A DNA stretch of 64,000 nucleotides from Algoriphagus sp. GTDB lineage: Bacteria; Bacteroidota; Bacteroidia; Cytophagales; Cyclobacteriaceae. The stretch's first letter is position 1. Every line of letters starts with the position of its first letter. Shown here piece after piece: positions 27,720-37,618 of this stretch. The stretch is from NCBI GenBank assembly GCA_029945945.1, contig JAQSDM010000011.1:310001-374000 (forward strand), read 5' to 3'. Below the pieces are notes generated by a model, which worked only from the letters and a program-made list of their open reading frames with translations, was not told the DNA's origin and searched no databases. A program made the position numbers and the translations under genes.

Positions 27720-28918
27720 AGCTGTTCCGGATTTTGTAAATGTTTGTTGAGAGCTGCCAAAAATCTGCTTCCTATCAATCCGTCAGTTGCCCGATGGTCT
27801 GCTGCCAAAGTCACATCCACTACTGGACGAATTCCCAACATTCCATCTTCAGCAAATGGCTGCTCGCTGATCTCACCAAAACCAACAATCCCAACCTGGG
27901 GAGGATAGATCAGACCAAAGACTTTATCCGCTCCGCCTTCTCCGATACTCGTGATGGTAAAGGTGGACTGGCTGAGTTCCGAACTCCTCAATTTGAAAGC
28001 TCTGGCTCTTGGGATAATATCGTTGATGGTTTCCATGATTTCGTCGACTGTTTTTGAATCAGCCTGCAGGATAGCCGGAACAACGATTCCACCGGATCGC
28101 AAGGAAACCACAAAGCCAATATTGATTTCATTTTTCCGCTGAAGTCCGTTTTCCCAAGTGGCATTCAAATCAGGGACTTCATCCAATGCTTTTGCCACCG
28201 CTTTGATCAAAAGCGCAACGGGCAATAAGCGTTTTTGTACCGGGCGCTCTTTGTTTGCTTCCTTCATCCAATCCATCGCCTTGGACATGTCCATCCTTTT
28301 TTCCAGATAGTAATGCGGAATTTCCCGATTTGACTTACTCATCGCCGCAGCCACTGCCATCCGAATGGCATCATAAGCTGGCCCACTCGGTTTTTCTGAT
28401 GTTTCTTTTCTTTCGCCTATTTCCTTTTCAGTTTGTTGAATTGGCTTTTTCCCTTCGGAAATTGCTTTTTCAACATCTTCTTTCACAATCGATCCCTCCG
28501 GACCGGTTCCTTTCAACAAAGAAATATCAACCCGATTTGCTTCCGCGATTTTTCTTGCCAAAGGGGAAATCTTGATTCGTTCCGTTGATTGTAATTCTGG
28601 TTTTTCTATCCGGTCCTCAATTGGATGAACTTCCGGCTTTTGAATTTCCCCGGAGGGAATTTCTGACACTTTTGCTTCCCCTTTTCCGTCATTGATCAAA
28701 GCCAAAACGGTACCGACAGGAACCTTTTCTCCTTCTTTCACCAGAAGTGTTTCCAAGGTTCCTTCATCAAAAACCTCTATTTCAATCAACCCTTTTTGGG
28801 TTTCCACATCGGCAATAATATCTCCCCGATTGAGGAATTCACCGGGTTGCTTTCTCCATTCCACCAGCGTGCCGGCTTCCATATCTGCTCCCAGATTGGG
28901 CATTTGAAACTTGATCAT
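27716..28918 (-). CDS. Dihydrolipoamide acyltransferase E2 component
   Basis: Core acyltransferase of a 2-oxoacid dehydrogenase complex, 400 aa. One N-terminal lipoyl domain (residues 1-77, lipoyl Lys42 in [11 protein letters not shown]), a Pro/Glu-rich linker, a peripheral subunit-binding domain (about 116-155, [12 protein letters not shown] ... [13 protein letters not shown]), and a catalytic domain ending in the active-site [12 protein letters not shown]. The catalytic His and Asp are present. The linker and E1 partners fit a pyruvate or acetoin dehydrogenase. It overlaps E1beta and ACP by 4 nt each. No E3 gene is in the operon. Confidence 0.93.
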   Translation of the reverse strand: MIKFQMPNLGADMEAGTLVEWRKQPGEFLNRGDIIADVETQKGLIEIEVFDEGTLETLLVKEGEKVPVGTVLALINDGKGEAKVSEIPSGEIQKPEVHPIEDRIEKPELQSTERIKISPLARKIAEANRVDISLLKGTGPEGSIVKEDVEKAISEGKKPIQQTEKEIGERKETSEKPSGPAYDAIRMAVAAAMSKSNREIPHYYLEKRMDMSKAMDWMKEANKERPVQKRLLPVALLIKAVAKALDEVPDLNATWENGLQRKNEINIGFVVSLRSGGIVVPAILQADSKTVDEIMETINDIIPRARAFKLRSSELSQSTFTITSIGEGGADKVFGLIYPPQVGIVGFGEISEQPFAEDGMLGIRPVVDVTLAADHRATDGLIGSRFLAALNKHLQNPEQL

Positions 28919-29901
28919 GGCCTGAGCATTTTTTTGACTTTATCCACAATATCCATTACCTGAGGAACAGACGCATCTTCCAGGTGCTTTGGATACGGAA
29001 TCGGAACCTCCACTCCGCACAGTCTTTCCACAGGCGCATCCAGGTCGAAAAAGGCTTTTTCCATTATTCTGGAAACCACTTCGGATGAAATGCTGACTGA
29101 TTTCCAGGCCTCTTCGACAACTAGCGCACGATGAGTTTTTCTCACAGAGGCAAGGAAAGTCTCCTCATCCATCGGCCTCAAAACCCTCAAATCAATTACT
29201 TCGGCATCAATTCCCTCTGCCGCAAGGGACACCGCAGCTTCCATACATTTGTAAACACCCGCTCCATATGTGATCAGCGAAATGTCTTTCCCTTCCCTAT
29301 GGACCTTCGCTTTTGTGATTTCAACTGCCCCTGAATCGGAAGGAATTTCTTTTTCCAGATTGAGCATCGCTGTGTATTCAAAAATGATCACCGGATCCGG
29401 ACTCTGCAAAGCGGAAAGCAACATGCCGCGGGCATCTTCATGAGTACCTGCGGAAAGAACAATCAATCCCGGTACATGCGCAAAAAAAGGCTCCCAACTA
29501 TGGGAATGCTGGGCAGCCAACTGCCGACCGATACCACAACCCATCCGAATCACAATCGGAACATTCAGCTGTCCGCCCGACATATGCAGGAGTGTAGCTG
29601 CATTGTTGAAAATCTGATCCATCGCCAGAAGACTGAAATTGACCGTCATCACTTCTACAATCGGCCTCATTCCAGCAAGGGCCGCTCCAATACCGGCGCC
29701 GGTAAATCCGGATTCTGAGAGCGGAACATCCATGATCCGATCCGGCCCAAATTCCTTCAAAAGTCCTTTGCTCACTGCGAATGCTCCTCCGTAATTTCCC
29801 ACATCTTCTCCCATCAAAAATACCCGGTCATCTTTTTGCATGGATTCCAGGATAGCCTGCTTGATCGCCTCACGATAGGTTATTTTGATCAGGTCGCTCA
29901 T
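28915..29901 (-). CDS. 2-Oxoacid dehydrogenase E1 beta subunit
   Basis: 328-aa E1beta of the pyruvate/acetoin/branched-chain type. It starts [34 protein letters not shown], has the [21 protein letters not shown] and [16 protein letters not shown] segments, and a C-terminal transketolase domain with [13 protein letters not shown] and VVEEAW. Forms the thiamine-diphosphate-binding E1 heterotetramer with the alpha subunit, overlapping it by 4 nt. The substrate specificity cannot be read with certainty. Confidence 0.93.
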   Translation of the reverse strand: MSDLIKITYREAIKQAILESMQKDDRVFLMGEDVGNYGGAFAVSKGLLKEFGPDRIMDVPLSESGFTGAGIGAALAGMRPIVEVMTVNFSLLAMDQIFNNAATLLHMSGGQLNVPIVIRMGCGIGRQLAAQHSHSWEPFFAHVPGLIVLSAGTHEDARGMLLSALQSPDPVIIFEYTAMLNLEKEIPSDSGAVEITKAKVHREGKDISLITYGAGVYKCMEAAVSLAAEGIDAEVIDLRVLRPMDEETFLASVRKTHRALVVEEAWKSVSISSEVVSRIMEKAFFDLDAPVERLCGVEVPIPYPKHLEDASVPQVMDIVDKVKKMLRP

Positions 29902-30884
29902 ATCGATTGGGTTTCAGAATATACAAACCGGGTAAGATCTCCGGTTTCTTCCCAGGTTCCGTCTTCTCCAAATGCAATGGCCTTCCGGATTTCTTCCTCC
30001 ACAGCGGTTTCGATTTCAGCTATTTGACCTGCGGAAATGAGGTTTTCTTTCAGTAAGAAGTCCTGAAACTTTGGAATTGGATCTTTCTTTTTCCACTCCT
30101 CCACTTCAGATTTTTCCCGGTATAACTCGGCATCAAACATCGAATGCGCCCTAAATCGATACGTATTGCAAACCAGATAATAGGGCTTTCCTGTTTCCCT
30201 GATCATCTTCACTGCTTTTTCGGCGGCTTCCATCACCGCCAAAAGATCCATCCCATCTACGGCAGCAGATTCAATTCCATAGGCTGGGCCTTTCTTCTCC
30301 AACTGCTGAACAGAATGTGTAAATCTGATAGCCGTCCCCATCGCGTAGAGGTTGTTTTCGCAAACAAAAAGTACCGGAACCTGCCATAGCGCGGAGAGAT
30401 TCATCGATTCGTGAAACTCCCCTTCTGCAGCAGCTCCGTCTCCAAAAAAGCAGCAAGTCACCTTATTTTTCTTTTGCTTTTTAGCTGCCAAAGCCATCCC
30501 CACAGCTATTGGAAGATGCCCGGAAACAATTGCATTTCCCCCGAAAAAATTCTTCGTCGCATCAAAAAGGTGCATGGACCCTCCACGACCTTTGCTGCAC
30601 CCTTCCAGCTTCCCATACATCTCGGCCATGATTGCTTTGGGATCCACCCCTCTTGCGAGCGCATGGCCATGTTCCCGATAAGTACTCAGGACATTGTCTT
30701 CTTCCGTCAAAGCTTGAATAACGCCGACTGCAACCGCTTCTTCCCCTACATAGAGATGGAGGAATCCTCGGATTTTGGACTTGGTATATTCCTCGGCTGA
30801 TTTCTCTTCGAATCTCCGGATGAGTATCATTTGGTGCAAAAGCCTTTGGCCTTCTTTGGCATCTAACTTTTTCTTCTTTTCCAT
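29898..30884 (-). CDS. 2-Oxoacid dehydrogenase E1 alpha subunit (acetoin/pyruvate type)
   Basis: 328-aa E1alpha with the ThDP/Mg motif [15 protein letters not shown] ... CENN and an R-rich loop [14 protein letters not shown] carrying the conserved His. It is closely similar in layout to the pdhA product at 51870-52889 in the same window, a separate paralogue. Here it begins 5 nt after the AcsA-like gene. Together with E1beta, E2 and ACP it looks like a dedicated complex rather than the main PDH. Confidence 0.92.
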   Translation of the reverse strand: MEKKKKLDAKEGQRLLHQMILIRRFEEKSAEEYTKSKIRGFLHLYVGEEAVAVGVIQALTEEDNVLSTYREHGHALARGVDPKAIMAEMYGKLEGCSKGRGGSMHLFDATKNFFGGNAIVSGHLPIAVGMALAAKKQKKNKVTCCFFGDGAAAEGEFHESMNLSALWQVPVLFVCENNLYAMGTAIRFTHSVQQLEKKGPAYGIESAAVDGMDLLAVMEAAEKAVKMIRETGKPYYLVCNTYRFRAHSMFDAELYREKSEVEEWKKKDPIPKFQDFLLKENLISAGQIAEIETAVEEEIRKAIAFGEDGTWEETGDLTRFVYSETQSI

Positions 30885-30889
30885 TATCC

Positions 30890-32605
30890 TTAGCTTTTTT
30901 CAAGTGTGGACAAATCTCCTTCTGGCAATCCCAATTCACGGGCTTTGAGCAACCTCCTCAGGATTTTACCGCTTTTGGTTTTTGGAAGGCTATCAATGAA
31001 AGTAATTTCTTTGGGTGCCACTGCCGGACCCATGGTTTTTCTGGCGAAACCAATCAACTCCAGCTGCATCCCATCGGTCGGTTCGAAACCTTCTTTCAGT
31101 ACCACGAATGCCTTGACCAGTTCCCCGATTGATGGTTCTGGTTTTCCGATTACCGCCGCTTCAGCCACGGCAGGATGTTTCATGAGTGTGCTTTCCACTT
31201 CAAACGGACCGACCATATGGCCAGAAGTTTTGATGATGTCGTCCGCCCTTCCAATAAACCAGAAGTAACCATCCGCATCTTTTTTGGCCAAATCGCCTGT
31301 GATATACCAATCACCTTTAAAGCATTTTTTGTAGCGTTCTTCTTCGTGGAGATAGCCTCTGAAAAGCGATGGAAAACCCTTTTTCAAAACCAAATGGCCT
31401 TGCATTCCCGGTTGATCATAGATCTTGATTTCCTGGCCTTCCACATCTGCTATCGCCGCGATGATTCCTGGAAGCGGCTTACCCATTGATCCGGGCTTGA
31501 CCTCCATCGAACTGTAATTTGCGATCATGATCCCCCCTGTTTCAGTTTGCCACCAATTATCCAACACGGGAACTCCAAAGGCTTTTTGACCCCAGATCAC
31601 GGCTCCGGCATGAAGGGGTTCGCCCACACTCAGCACCAATCTCAACTTAGACAAATCGTATTTTTCCTTTGGCACTATCTCCATCCGCATCAATCTTCGG
31701 ATGGCCGTCGGCGCGGTGTACCAAACGTTGACTTTTTGTTTTTCCAGAATGGAGTACCAGCGTAGTCCATCAAATTCCTCTTCGTCGACGATGCTTGTCA
31801 CCCCGTTGACCAATGGAGCGATGATCCCGTACGAGGTGCCGGTCACCCAACCAGGATCTGCCGTACACCAAAAAATATCCCCTTCATGAAAATCCAATAC
31901 ATATTTTCCGGTGGAATAATGAGTCAGTACCGCCTGGTGAACATGCAGTGCTCCCTTCGGCATACCGGTGGTTCCGCTCGTGAAATGAAGCAAAGCCGGA
32001 TCTTCAGGATCTGTGGGAGGAATGCTAAATTCACCTGAAGCCTCACCCATTAGCTTGGTTAGCGAAAGTACTTTCTCATCCAGATGCTGAGGTGAATCCG
32101 TCAGCAGAATGTAATTCAGAGCAGGAAGCCGGTCGAGAAGTCCCTTAATTTTTTTCTCATAAAAGGCGGTATTGGTGACCAAAACCTTTGCATCACCCTT
32201 ACTCAATCGCTGAAAAATGGGTTCTGGCCCAAAAACCGAGAACAAGGGACAAAAAACAGCTTTGAATTTCAATGAACCTAAAGCCGCGATATATAAGTCC
32301 GGTACCCTGCCCAATAGGGAAAACACTCGATCTCCTTCTTCCAATCCAAGGCTCTGCAGCAGATTGGCAAACTTTGAAGTCCGGGTCTTGAGATCTCCAT
32401 AAGTATAGTCATCGGTGCTTCCATTTTTACGAATAAAACGAAGCGCAACTGTGTTTTTTAAATTTCCGGAAGCATGTCTGTCCACCGCTTCATGAGCTAT
32501 ATTCAGACCTTTTCCATCTGGCAATCCAGCCAGTTGTGTCCTCTCATTTTGCCAATCAAAATGCTGATACAGCCTGGCGTAATCGGTTAAATTGGGCTCT
32601 TTCAT
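30890..32605 (-). CDS. Acetyl-CoA synthetase-like AMP-forming ligase
   Basis: 571-aa adenylate-forming enzyme of the acetyl-CoA synthetase family, about 80 residues shorter than typical Acs. The P-loop [16 protein letters not shown], the WWQTETGG motif, hinge-region [11 protein letters not shown] and the [11 protein letters not shown] acetylation loop (Lys typically acetylated) are visible. It is the first gene of the E1alpha-E1beta-E2-ACP operon. It would activate acetate or another short acid to acyl-CoA (or acyl-AMP). Whether its product goes to CoA or the adjacent ACP is unknown. Confidence 0.92.
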   Translation of the reverse strand: MKEPNLTDYARLYQHFDWQNERTQLAGLPDGKGLNIAHEAVDRHASGNLKNTVALRFIRKNGSTDDYTYGDLKTRTSKFANLLQSLGLEEGDRVFSLLGRVPDLYIAALGSLKFKAVFCPLFSVFGPEPIFQRLSKGDAKVLVTNTAFYEKKIKGLLDRLPALNYILLTDSPQHLDEKVLSLTKLMGEASGEFSIPPTDPEDPALLHFTSGTTGMPKGALHVHQAVLTHYSTGKYVLDFHEGDIFWCTADPGWVTGTSYGIIAPLVNGVTSIVDEEEFDGLRWYSILEKQKVNVWYTAPTAIRRLMRMEIVPKEKYDLSKLRLVLSVGEPLHAGAVIWGQKAFGVPVLDNWWQTETGGIMIANYSSMEVKPGSMGKPLPGIIAAIADVEGQEIKIYDQPGMQGHLVLKKGFPSLFRGYLHEEERYKKCFKGDWYITGDLAKKDADGYFWFIGRADDIIKTSGHMVGPFEVESTLMKHPAVAEAAVIGKPEPSIGELVKAFVVLKEGFEPTDGMQLELIGFARKTMGPAVAPKEITFIDSLPKTKSGKILRRLLKARELGLPEGDLSTLEKS

Positions 32606-32670
32606 ACACAGATCTTTAAATCTGAAAACAGTTTGAATGCCTGGTTTTTAGCCAGTATTTCGGTCATTCA

Positions 32671-32694
32671 ATCCCCAAAAAATAGATTGGGGAT
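32671..32694 (-). promoter_or_regulatory. 8-bp hairpin in the AcsA operon leader
   Basis: ATCCCCAA (32671-32678), 8-nt A-rich loop, TTGGGGAT (32687-32694), 66 nt upstream of the start. It has no T tail on either strand, so it is not an intrinsic terminator. It could be a protein-binding palindrome or an mRNA leader structure. Confidence 0.35.
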
Positions 32695-32804
32695 GATCCT
32701 TTCCTAATTTACACTTTTAACAAAAGTCAAATTCAAATTACAGGCAATCATTTAGGGGGTAATGACTTATATCATCTTTTCAGACCTGGAATGAGTGTTT
32801 TTGT

Positions 32805-32830
32805 AAAGCTTGGTTTATTCAAGCTTTTTT
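32805..32830 (+). terminator. Orphan plus-strand hairpin with T run
   Basis: AAAGCTTG (32805-32812), 7-nt loop, CAAGCTTT (32820-32827) and more T to 32830 look like an intrinsic terminator reading left to right, but no plus-strand gene ends here. It may stop read-through or an unseen small RNA. Confidence 0.4.
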
Positions 32831-32969
32831 GGAAAATGGATTTTTTTAAATGAAAATCCCCAACAAGGACTTTCCTGTAAAGTCAGGAATCCCGGATTAG
32901 CAGGATGTATTTCCCTTTGAAAAGACTTTCATTTGAAGGTTAAGAGATTTCCTTGGCCAAAAGAAAAAA

Positions 32970-32995
32970 GGCTCAAAATCCGAAGATTCTGAGCC
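32970..32995 (-). terminator. Terminator of the gluconate-dehydrogenase-like unit
   Basis: Stem GGCTCAAAATC / GATTCTGAGCC with one mismatch and a CGAA loop. On the minus strand it is followed by TTTTTTCTTTT. It lies 89 nt after the GMC oxidoreductase stop codon. Confidence 0.8.
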
Positions 32996-33083
32996 GTTGA
33001 TTTATTAGATTTTTAAAAGATATCGCTTCTTTCCTAGCAATGAAGTAGACATTAAACATCGGTCATCCTTCAACCGTCATTCC

Positions 33084-34793
33084 TCACTTCTTACTTTCCT
33101 TCACCGCATGGTGTGCCGCTCTCGCTGCAAATGCCATATAAGTAAGCGATGGGTTCTGAGTGGAAGTGGAAGTCATCGAAGAACCGTCTGTAACATACAC
33201 ATTTGGCACGGAGTGCAACTGATGATTCCCATTGAGAAGGGAGGTCTTTGGATCGCGACCCATTCTGACTCCGCCCATTTCGTGGATATCCAATCCCGGA
33301 GCACGTTTATCATCGCGGGTTTGAATATTGGTGAACCCGGCTTTATCAAACATTTCGGTCATTTGCTCCAGATAATCCTTGATCATTTTCTCATCGTTGT
33401 CGTCGTATGAGATGTTGATTTTGAGCTGAGGCATTCCGAATGGATCTTTGAGATTGGTATCCAGGGCTACATAATTGGTTTCCTTCGGAATCGTCTCTCC
33501 CATCATGTGCGAACCTACATACCAAGGACCGTACTTATCCGGATTCAAAAGGTTGTTTTTCAAGTCCATTCCGATCGCATCAGTTTCAGGTCTTGCTCCT
33601 CTTCCTGCGGAAAATCCTGCCGCATAGCCTCGAAGGAAATCGGTTTCCTGCTTTTCAACATTTCTGAATCTCGGGAAATAGCCGCTTGTAGGTCTTCCGC
33701 CTGAAGTCGTGTATTCAGCATGACCTTCATATTCTGCCGAAACACCGGCACGATAGTTATGAAATGCTACATATTTACCCAGCAAACCGCTGTCATTTCC
33801 CATCCCATTCGGGAAGCGATTTGAGGTGGAGTTGAGGAGAATCAGGTTTGAGTTCAGGGCTGCGGCATTCAGGAAAATAACCGGAGCGTAAAATTCCTCC
33901 ATCTCCTTCGTGGTAGCGTCGATGACCCTAACGCCGGTTGCCAATCCTTTTTCCTCATCGTACATGATCGAGTGAACCACTGCATCAGGTCGAAGAGTCA
34001 AATTTCCCGTCTTCAACGCCCATGGAATCGTCGATGAATTGGAACTGAAATATCCTCCGAAAGGACAGCCTCTCTGACAAAGATTCCTGTTTTGGCATTG
34101 TCCGCGTCCTTGCTGCGCAAAATGCTCCAGATTTCCATTGATATGAGCACATCGGGATGAGATCATGTGGCGACTGCCCCCATAATTTTCTTTCAGCTTC
34201 TCCTGAAAGTATTTCTCCACCACGTTCAGTTCGTAGCCCGGCAAAAACTCACCATCCGGCAAAGTCTTTAAACCGTCTTTATTCCCGGATACCCCTGCGA
34301 ATTTCTCTACATGGCTGTACCAGGATTCAAGATCTTTGTATCGAATCGGCCAATCAACCGCGAAACCATCTCTTGCCGGACCTTCAAAATCATACTCGGA
34401 CCAACGCTGAACCTGTCGGGCCCAAAGAAGGGATTTTCCCCCAACCTGATAGCCTCTGATCCAGTCAAATGGCTTTTCCTGCACATAAGGATGTTCCTTA
34501 TCTTTCACAAAAAAGTGCATCGCATCTTCCCGGAAAGCATAACATTTACTTACAACGGGATTTTCATCTTGTATCTTTTGGGGTACCTGACCTCTATGCT
34601 CAAACTCGTACGGGAGCATATTGGTAGTCGGGTAATCCTTGTTATGCTCCACGTTTCTGCCACGCTCGAGCATTAATGTTTTCACTCCTAAGTCACACAA
34701 TTCTTTTGCAGCCCAGGCTCCGCTAATTCCGGAACCAATCACAATGGCCTCGTAGGTCCGGTCTTGTTGACTGCGAATATTAAGATTAGCCAT
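33084..34793 (-). CDS. GMC oxidoreductase (gluconate 2-dehydrogenase large-subunit type)
   Basis: 569 aa from the ATG at 34793; a start at 34835 would run further into the upstream gene. N-terminal FAD motif VIGSGISGAWAAKELC, GMC C-terminal domain with HEMGGVRMGRDP and YVTDGSSMTSTSTQNPSLTYMAFAAR. The sequence resembles the flavin subunit of membrane-bound gluconate/2-ketogluconate/sorbitol dehydrogenases. It overlaps the small-subunit gene by 8 nt, so the pair forms one enzyme, probably periplasmic and feeding electrons to the respiratory chain. The substrate is an unidentified sugar or polyol. A cysteine-rich stretch (QNRNLCQRGCPFGG) precedes the substrate domain. Confidence 0.9.
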   Translation of the reverse strand: MANLNIRSQQDRTYEAIVIGSGISGAWAAKELCDLGVKTLMLERGRNVEHNKDYPTTNMLPYEFEHRGQVPQKIQDENPVVSKCYAFREDAMHFFVKDKEHPYVQEKPFDWIRGYQVGGKSLLWARQVQRWSEYDFEGPARDGFAVDWPIRYKDLESWYSHVEKFAGVSGNKDGLKTLPDGEFLPGYELNVVEKYFQEKLKENYGGSRHMISSRCAHINGNLEHFAQQGRGQCQNRNLCQRGCPFGGYFSSNSSTIPWALKTGNLTLRPDAVVHSIMYDEEKGLATGVRVIDATTKEMEEFYAPVIFLNAAALNSNLILLNSTSNRFPNGMGNDSGLLGKYVAFHNYRAGVSAEYEGHAEYTTSGGRPTSGYFPRFRNVEKQETDFLRGYAAGFSAGRGARPETDAIGMDLKNNLLNPDKYGPWYVGSHMMGETIPKETNYVALDTNLKDPFGMPQLKINISYDDNDEKMIKDYLEQMTEMFDKAGFTNIQTRDDKRAPGLDIHEMGGVRMGRDPKTSLLNGNHQLHSVPNVYVTDGSSMTSTSTQNPSLTYMAFAARAAHHAVKESKK

Positions 34794-35340
34794 TGATTCT
34801 TGGTTTTTGAAGATCAGTGATGAGTACTGCGCCATTGTATTCCCCTGGAATCAGTGAATAAGGCATGATTTCGGTTTGAATGTATTCGGAAGCCATGTAG
34901 CCCTGAATCGTAAATCGTTTGGTGGTATTGAGAAAGTAGGTCAAAGCCTTGTTTTCATCGCCTTCCAGCTTGGTGCCGGCCAGGATTAATTCTTCCTTCT
35001 CTTTTGTAGAAAGCTTATCATACTGCTTTCCTGCTGTGTTTTTGACATAATCGGGAAAAGCCGCAAGTCCGGTTGTAAACTGAGCCTGGTTTTCGGAAGT
35101 CATACAATCGTTGACCATCACCAGGATAAAATCAGGCACCTCTATGTCGAGTGCACCTTTTATTTCTCCCGCAGGAATGATGGTATTGGAAATTTCCCCC
35201 AGAAGTTTCTTCTGAGAAGCGGTCACCTTGAGGTTTTCGTAGGCGGCAAGGATATCATCCGAACTGAAGTCACAGGAAGGAATCATCACCAATCCCCCGG
35301 AAATCAACGCCAGATGCCTTAGAGCTATCCGTCTGTTCAT
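34786..35340 (-). CDS. Gluconate 2-dehydrogenase subunit 3 family lipoprotein
   Basis: 184 aa. The N-terminus has twin arginines (NRRIALRHL, R3-R4) and a hydrophobic stretch ending VMIPSC, a possible lipobox. It may therefore be exported folded through Tat, or lipidated, or both. The remaining part matches the gluconate dehydrogenase gamma (subunit 3) family, which serves as the small partner and export carrier of the FAD subunit. It overlaps the GMC gene and begins 96 nt after the fucosidase gene end on the same strand. Confidence 0.85.
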   Translation of the reverse strand: MNRRIALRHLALISGGLVMIPSCDFSSDDILAAYENLKVTASQKKLLGEISNTIIPAGEIKGALDIEVPDFILVMVNDCMTSENQAQFTTGLAAFPDYVKNTAGKQYDKLSTKEKEELILAGTKLEGDENKALTYFLNTTKRFTIQGYMASEYIQTEIMPYSLIPGEYNGAVLITDLQKPRING

Positions 35341-35436
35341 GGGTATAAATTTTGGGTGGTTTGCAATTGAAGCCAGAAAATAGGGATTTTTATTTCAATA
35401 ACCCATGAATCTGTATCAATGTAAAATTATTCGATT

Positions 35437-37485
35437 TCAACGGGTCAAAATCCCGATTTCACCGAAAGTAGCCGGTTTTCCATCGGCAGTTTTCACCGCT
35501 CGAAGGCGAATAAATCTGGCCGAAACCGACTCAAATCGTACTTGCTGCTCAACTGGGCTGTTGACAATATTGGAAAATTCTCCGGTTGCGATTTCTTTCC
35601 AGGATTTTCCGTCCTGACTGATTTCGAATGAATAATTCGTGATAAATCCGCTCGGATATCGGGCTTGCATCGGCAAGTAAGTAAATCCTTTCAGGTCAAT
35701 ACTTTCGCCCAAATCCAACGAAAGCGTCCCGGTTGGACTTGTCCAATAACTTCCCCCATTCTCATCAATCGCCTTATAGGCATCGGCTTCAAATGGTTTC
35801 CAGTTACCTTTTGGAAGATCCAAATCGATCCGAATCGGTTCAGAAATTTCTCCGGAAACCGGATCAAACGAGGCAGCCATCAAAGTCAACGCTTCGGTAA
35901 CCGGGATCGATGTTTCGTACTTGAGACTTTCCTGGCTTGGCGTGCTTCCATCCAATGAATAGTAAATCTCCAGACCTGAATCAGGCGAAATCAACTCGAC
36001 TGTTCCGTCAGTTTTTCGGGAAAAGGCCGGAGCTATCAGAAGCTTTGGCGCATCGTAAATCCCGACTTTCGAAATAAGCGGAATGTCCTTTCCATCCAGG
36101 AATTTGATTCGGATTTTTTGTGCTTTCACATCTTCAAACCGAAGAATCCGCTTGTAACCAATCGTTGTTGCTTCTGCGATTAATTCCCAGTTTCCAGCAA
36201 CTTCTCTTTCCAGGGAAAAAGCTTTTACCCGCTGACCAAGTGGCGTATATTCCTGAAGCAAGAGTCGATTGAAGCTGATTTCTTTTCCAAAGTCTAAAAC
36301 CAATTCCGACTGAGGAGCTCCGTCTTTCAAAGTCCAGTAGGTTTGATAATCTTCATCCAGGACATTTTCGGCTTCGTAGCCGTAGCCACGATCTCCGCTG
36401 GCTTCGATTTCCGCAAAGCTTGCCAGATTCAATTCGAAGTCTTTTTTGATTTTTTCTCCAAATCTCAAGATTGCTGCTTCGTCATTTTCATGAATCAAGC
36501 CTCGGGTATCTACCGGAAAATTGATCAGCAACGAGCTGTTTCGGCCGATGCTGTTGTAATAAATCTCCAGTAACTGGGGCAAAGTTTTGACTTTATGATC
36601 TTCGTATTTATGATAATACCATCCCGGCCGAATCGAAACATCAGACTCAGCAGGAACCCAATGTGTGCCATTTTCTTGTCCAGGAGCATATTTATCGGGA
36701 TAGTCAGGCATTCCGGCATAAACTGAATCGCGCATCAGATTGGACCAAGTGGTTTCGTAGGCGAAGCCATGTTCATTGCCAACCCATCTCACATCCGGCC
36801 CACCATCGCTGAACATCATCGCCCCGGGTTGCAGCTCCCGAACTAGCTCGTAAACTTTTGGCCATTCGTAGTAAGTAAGTTTATCCACCATCCGCTGCTC
36901 GTTTGCACCGCCATAATAGCCGTCTCCACCATTCGCTCCGTCAAACCAAACCTCGTAGATCTCCCCATAATTCGTCAGCAATTCGGTCAGCTGATTTCGC
37001 ATATAAGTGATGTATTCAGGTTTGCCATAGTCGGGATGATTTCGATCCCAAGGCGAATAATAAATCCCGAACTTCAATCCATATTCTTTGCAGGCATCTG
37101 CAAGCTCACGGATCAAATCGCCTTTTCCGTCTTTCCATAGGCTGTTTTTGACCGAGTGCTCAGTATAGGCCGATGGCCAAAGTACAAATCCATCGTGATG
37201 CTTTGCGGTGATGATAAGACCTTTCATTCCCGCCTCGCTCGCAATTCTCGCCCATTGTCTGGGATCCATTTCGGTGGAATTGAACATCTCTGGTTTTTCA
37301 TCCCCAAATCCCCATTCCCGATCCGAGAAGGTATTCATGTTGAAATGCACAAAACCATAGTATTCCAATTCCTGCCAGGCAATTTGTCTGGGTTCGGGAA
37401 CCGGCAAAACAGGAGCTGGCGGAGCGGCTTTTTCCTGACAAAAAGAAAGCAAAAGCAGGAAAGCTGGCCAAATCAATTTCTTCAT
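35437..37485 (-). CDS. Alpha-L-fucosidase (GH29) lipoprotein with F5/8-type domains
   Basis: 682-aa exo-alpha-L-fucosidase. The signal peptide ends LLLSFC, a lipobox, so it is probably an outer-membrane lipoprotein. GH29 catalytic TIM barrel: HFNMNTFSDREWG, ITAKHHDGFVLWPS, and EVWFDGANG with the nucleophile at Asp182. Two C-terminal F5/8 type C-like beta-sandwich regions (about 350-470 and 560-680) flank a chitobiase-like segment (PDSGLEIYYSLDGSTPS). Acts on fucosylated glycans or fucoidan. It lies upstream of the GMC pair, 96 nt apart, and could share its transcript. Nothing in the window gives a fucose pathway, and no PUL SusC/D pair is present. Confidence 0.93.
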   Translation of the reverse strand: MKKLIWPAFLLLLSFCQEKAAPPAPVLPVPEPRQIAWQELEYYGFVHFNMNTFSDREWGFGDEKPEMFNSTEMDPRQWARIASEAGMKGLIITAKHHDGFVLWPSAYTEHSVKNSLWKDGKGDLIRELADACKEYGLKFGIYYSPWDRNHPDYGKPEYITYMRNQLTELLTNYGEIYEVWFDGANGGDGYYGGANEQRMVDKLTYYEWPKVYELVRELQPGAMMFSDGGPDVRWVGNEHGFAYETTWSNLMRDSVYAGMPDYPDKYAPGQENGTHWVPAESDVSIRPGWYYHKYEDHKVKTLPQLLEIYYNSIGRNSSLLINFPVDTRGLIHENDEAAILRFGEKIKKDFELNLASFAEIEASGDRGYGYEAENVLDEDYQTYWTLKDGAPQSELVLDFGKEISFNRLLLQEYTPLGQRVKAFSLEREVAGNWELIAEATTIGYKRILRFEDVKAQKIRIKFLDGKDIPLISKVGIYDAPKLLIAPAFSRKTDGTVELISPDSGLEIYYSLDGSTPSQESLKYETSIPVTEALTLMAASFDPVSGEISEPIRIDLDLPKGNWKPFEADAYKAIDENGGSYWTSPTGTLSLDLGESIDLKGFTYLPMQARYPSGFITNYSFEISQDGKSWKEIATGEFSNIVNSPVEQQVRFESVSARFIRLRAVKTADGKPATFGEIGILTR

Positions 37486-37562
37486 ATTTCTTGTTTAAGG
37501 TAGAATACTAAGAATTTTGAGCCTTAATGGAAAGCAATTAATGACTTTCCGTCCCCGGACTT

Positions 37563-37570
37563 TACCTTTG
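37563..37570 (+). promoter_or_regulatory. Candidate -7 box of the TonB-dependent receptor gene
   Basis: TACCTTTG matches TAnnTTTG and lies about 48 nt before the ATG at 37619. No convincing -33 partner is at the right spacing. Confidence 0.4.
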
Positions 37571-37618
37571 GTGACAAGGCCCACAATTTCTCTGAGATAA
37601 ACCTTGTAATTTTCAATC

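Larger units (their letters stand above)
32606..33083. other. 478-nt intergenic region upstream of the AcsA-like operon
   Basis: No credible gene is seen. From the right it holds the terminator of the GMC oxidoreductase unit (32970-32995, minus strand); a plus-strand hairpin with T tail (32805-32830); and, in the 5' leader of the AcsA-like gene, a hairpin ATCCCCAA ... TTGGGGAT (32671-32678 / 32687-32694). A clear -33/-7 pair for the operon was not found. Confidence 0.6.

Noticed and set aside
30890..32605. Calling the AMP-forming ligase a full acetyl-CoA synthetase with certainty
   Set aside because: It is shorter than typical Acs and lies in an unusual operon, so the substrate is left open.
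32791..32853. 20-codon open frame around the plus-strand hairpin
   Set aside because: It runs through the hairpin and T run, with no ribosome-binding or conservation evidence.
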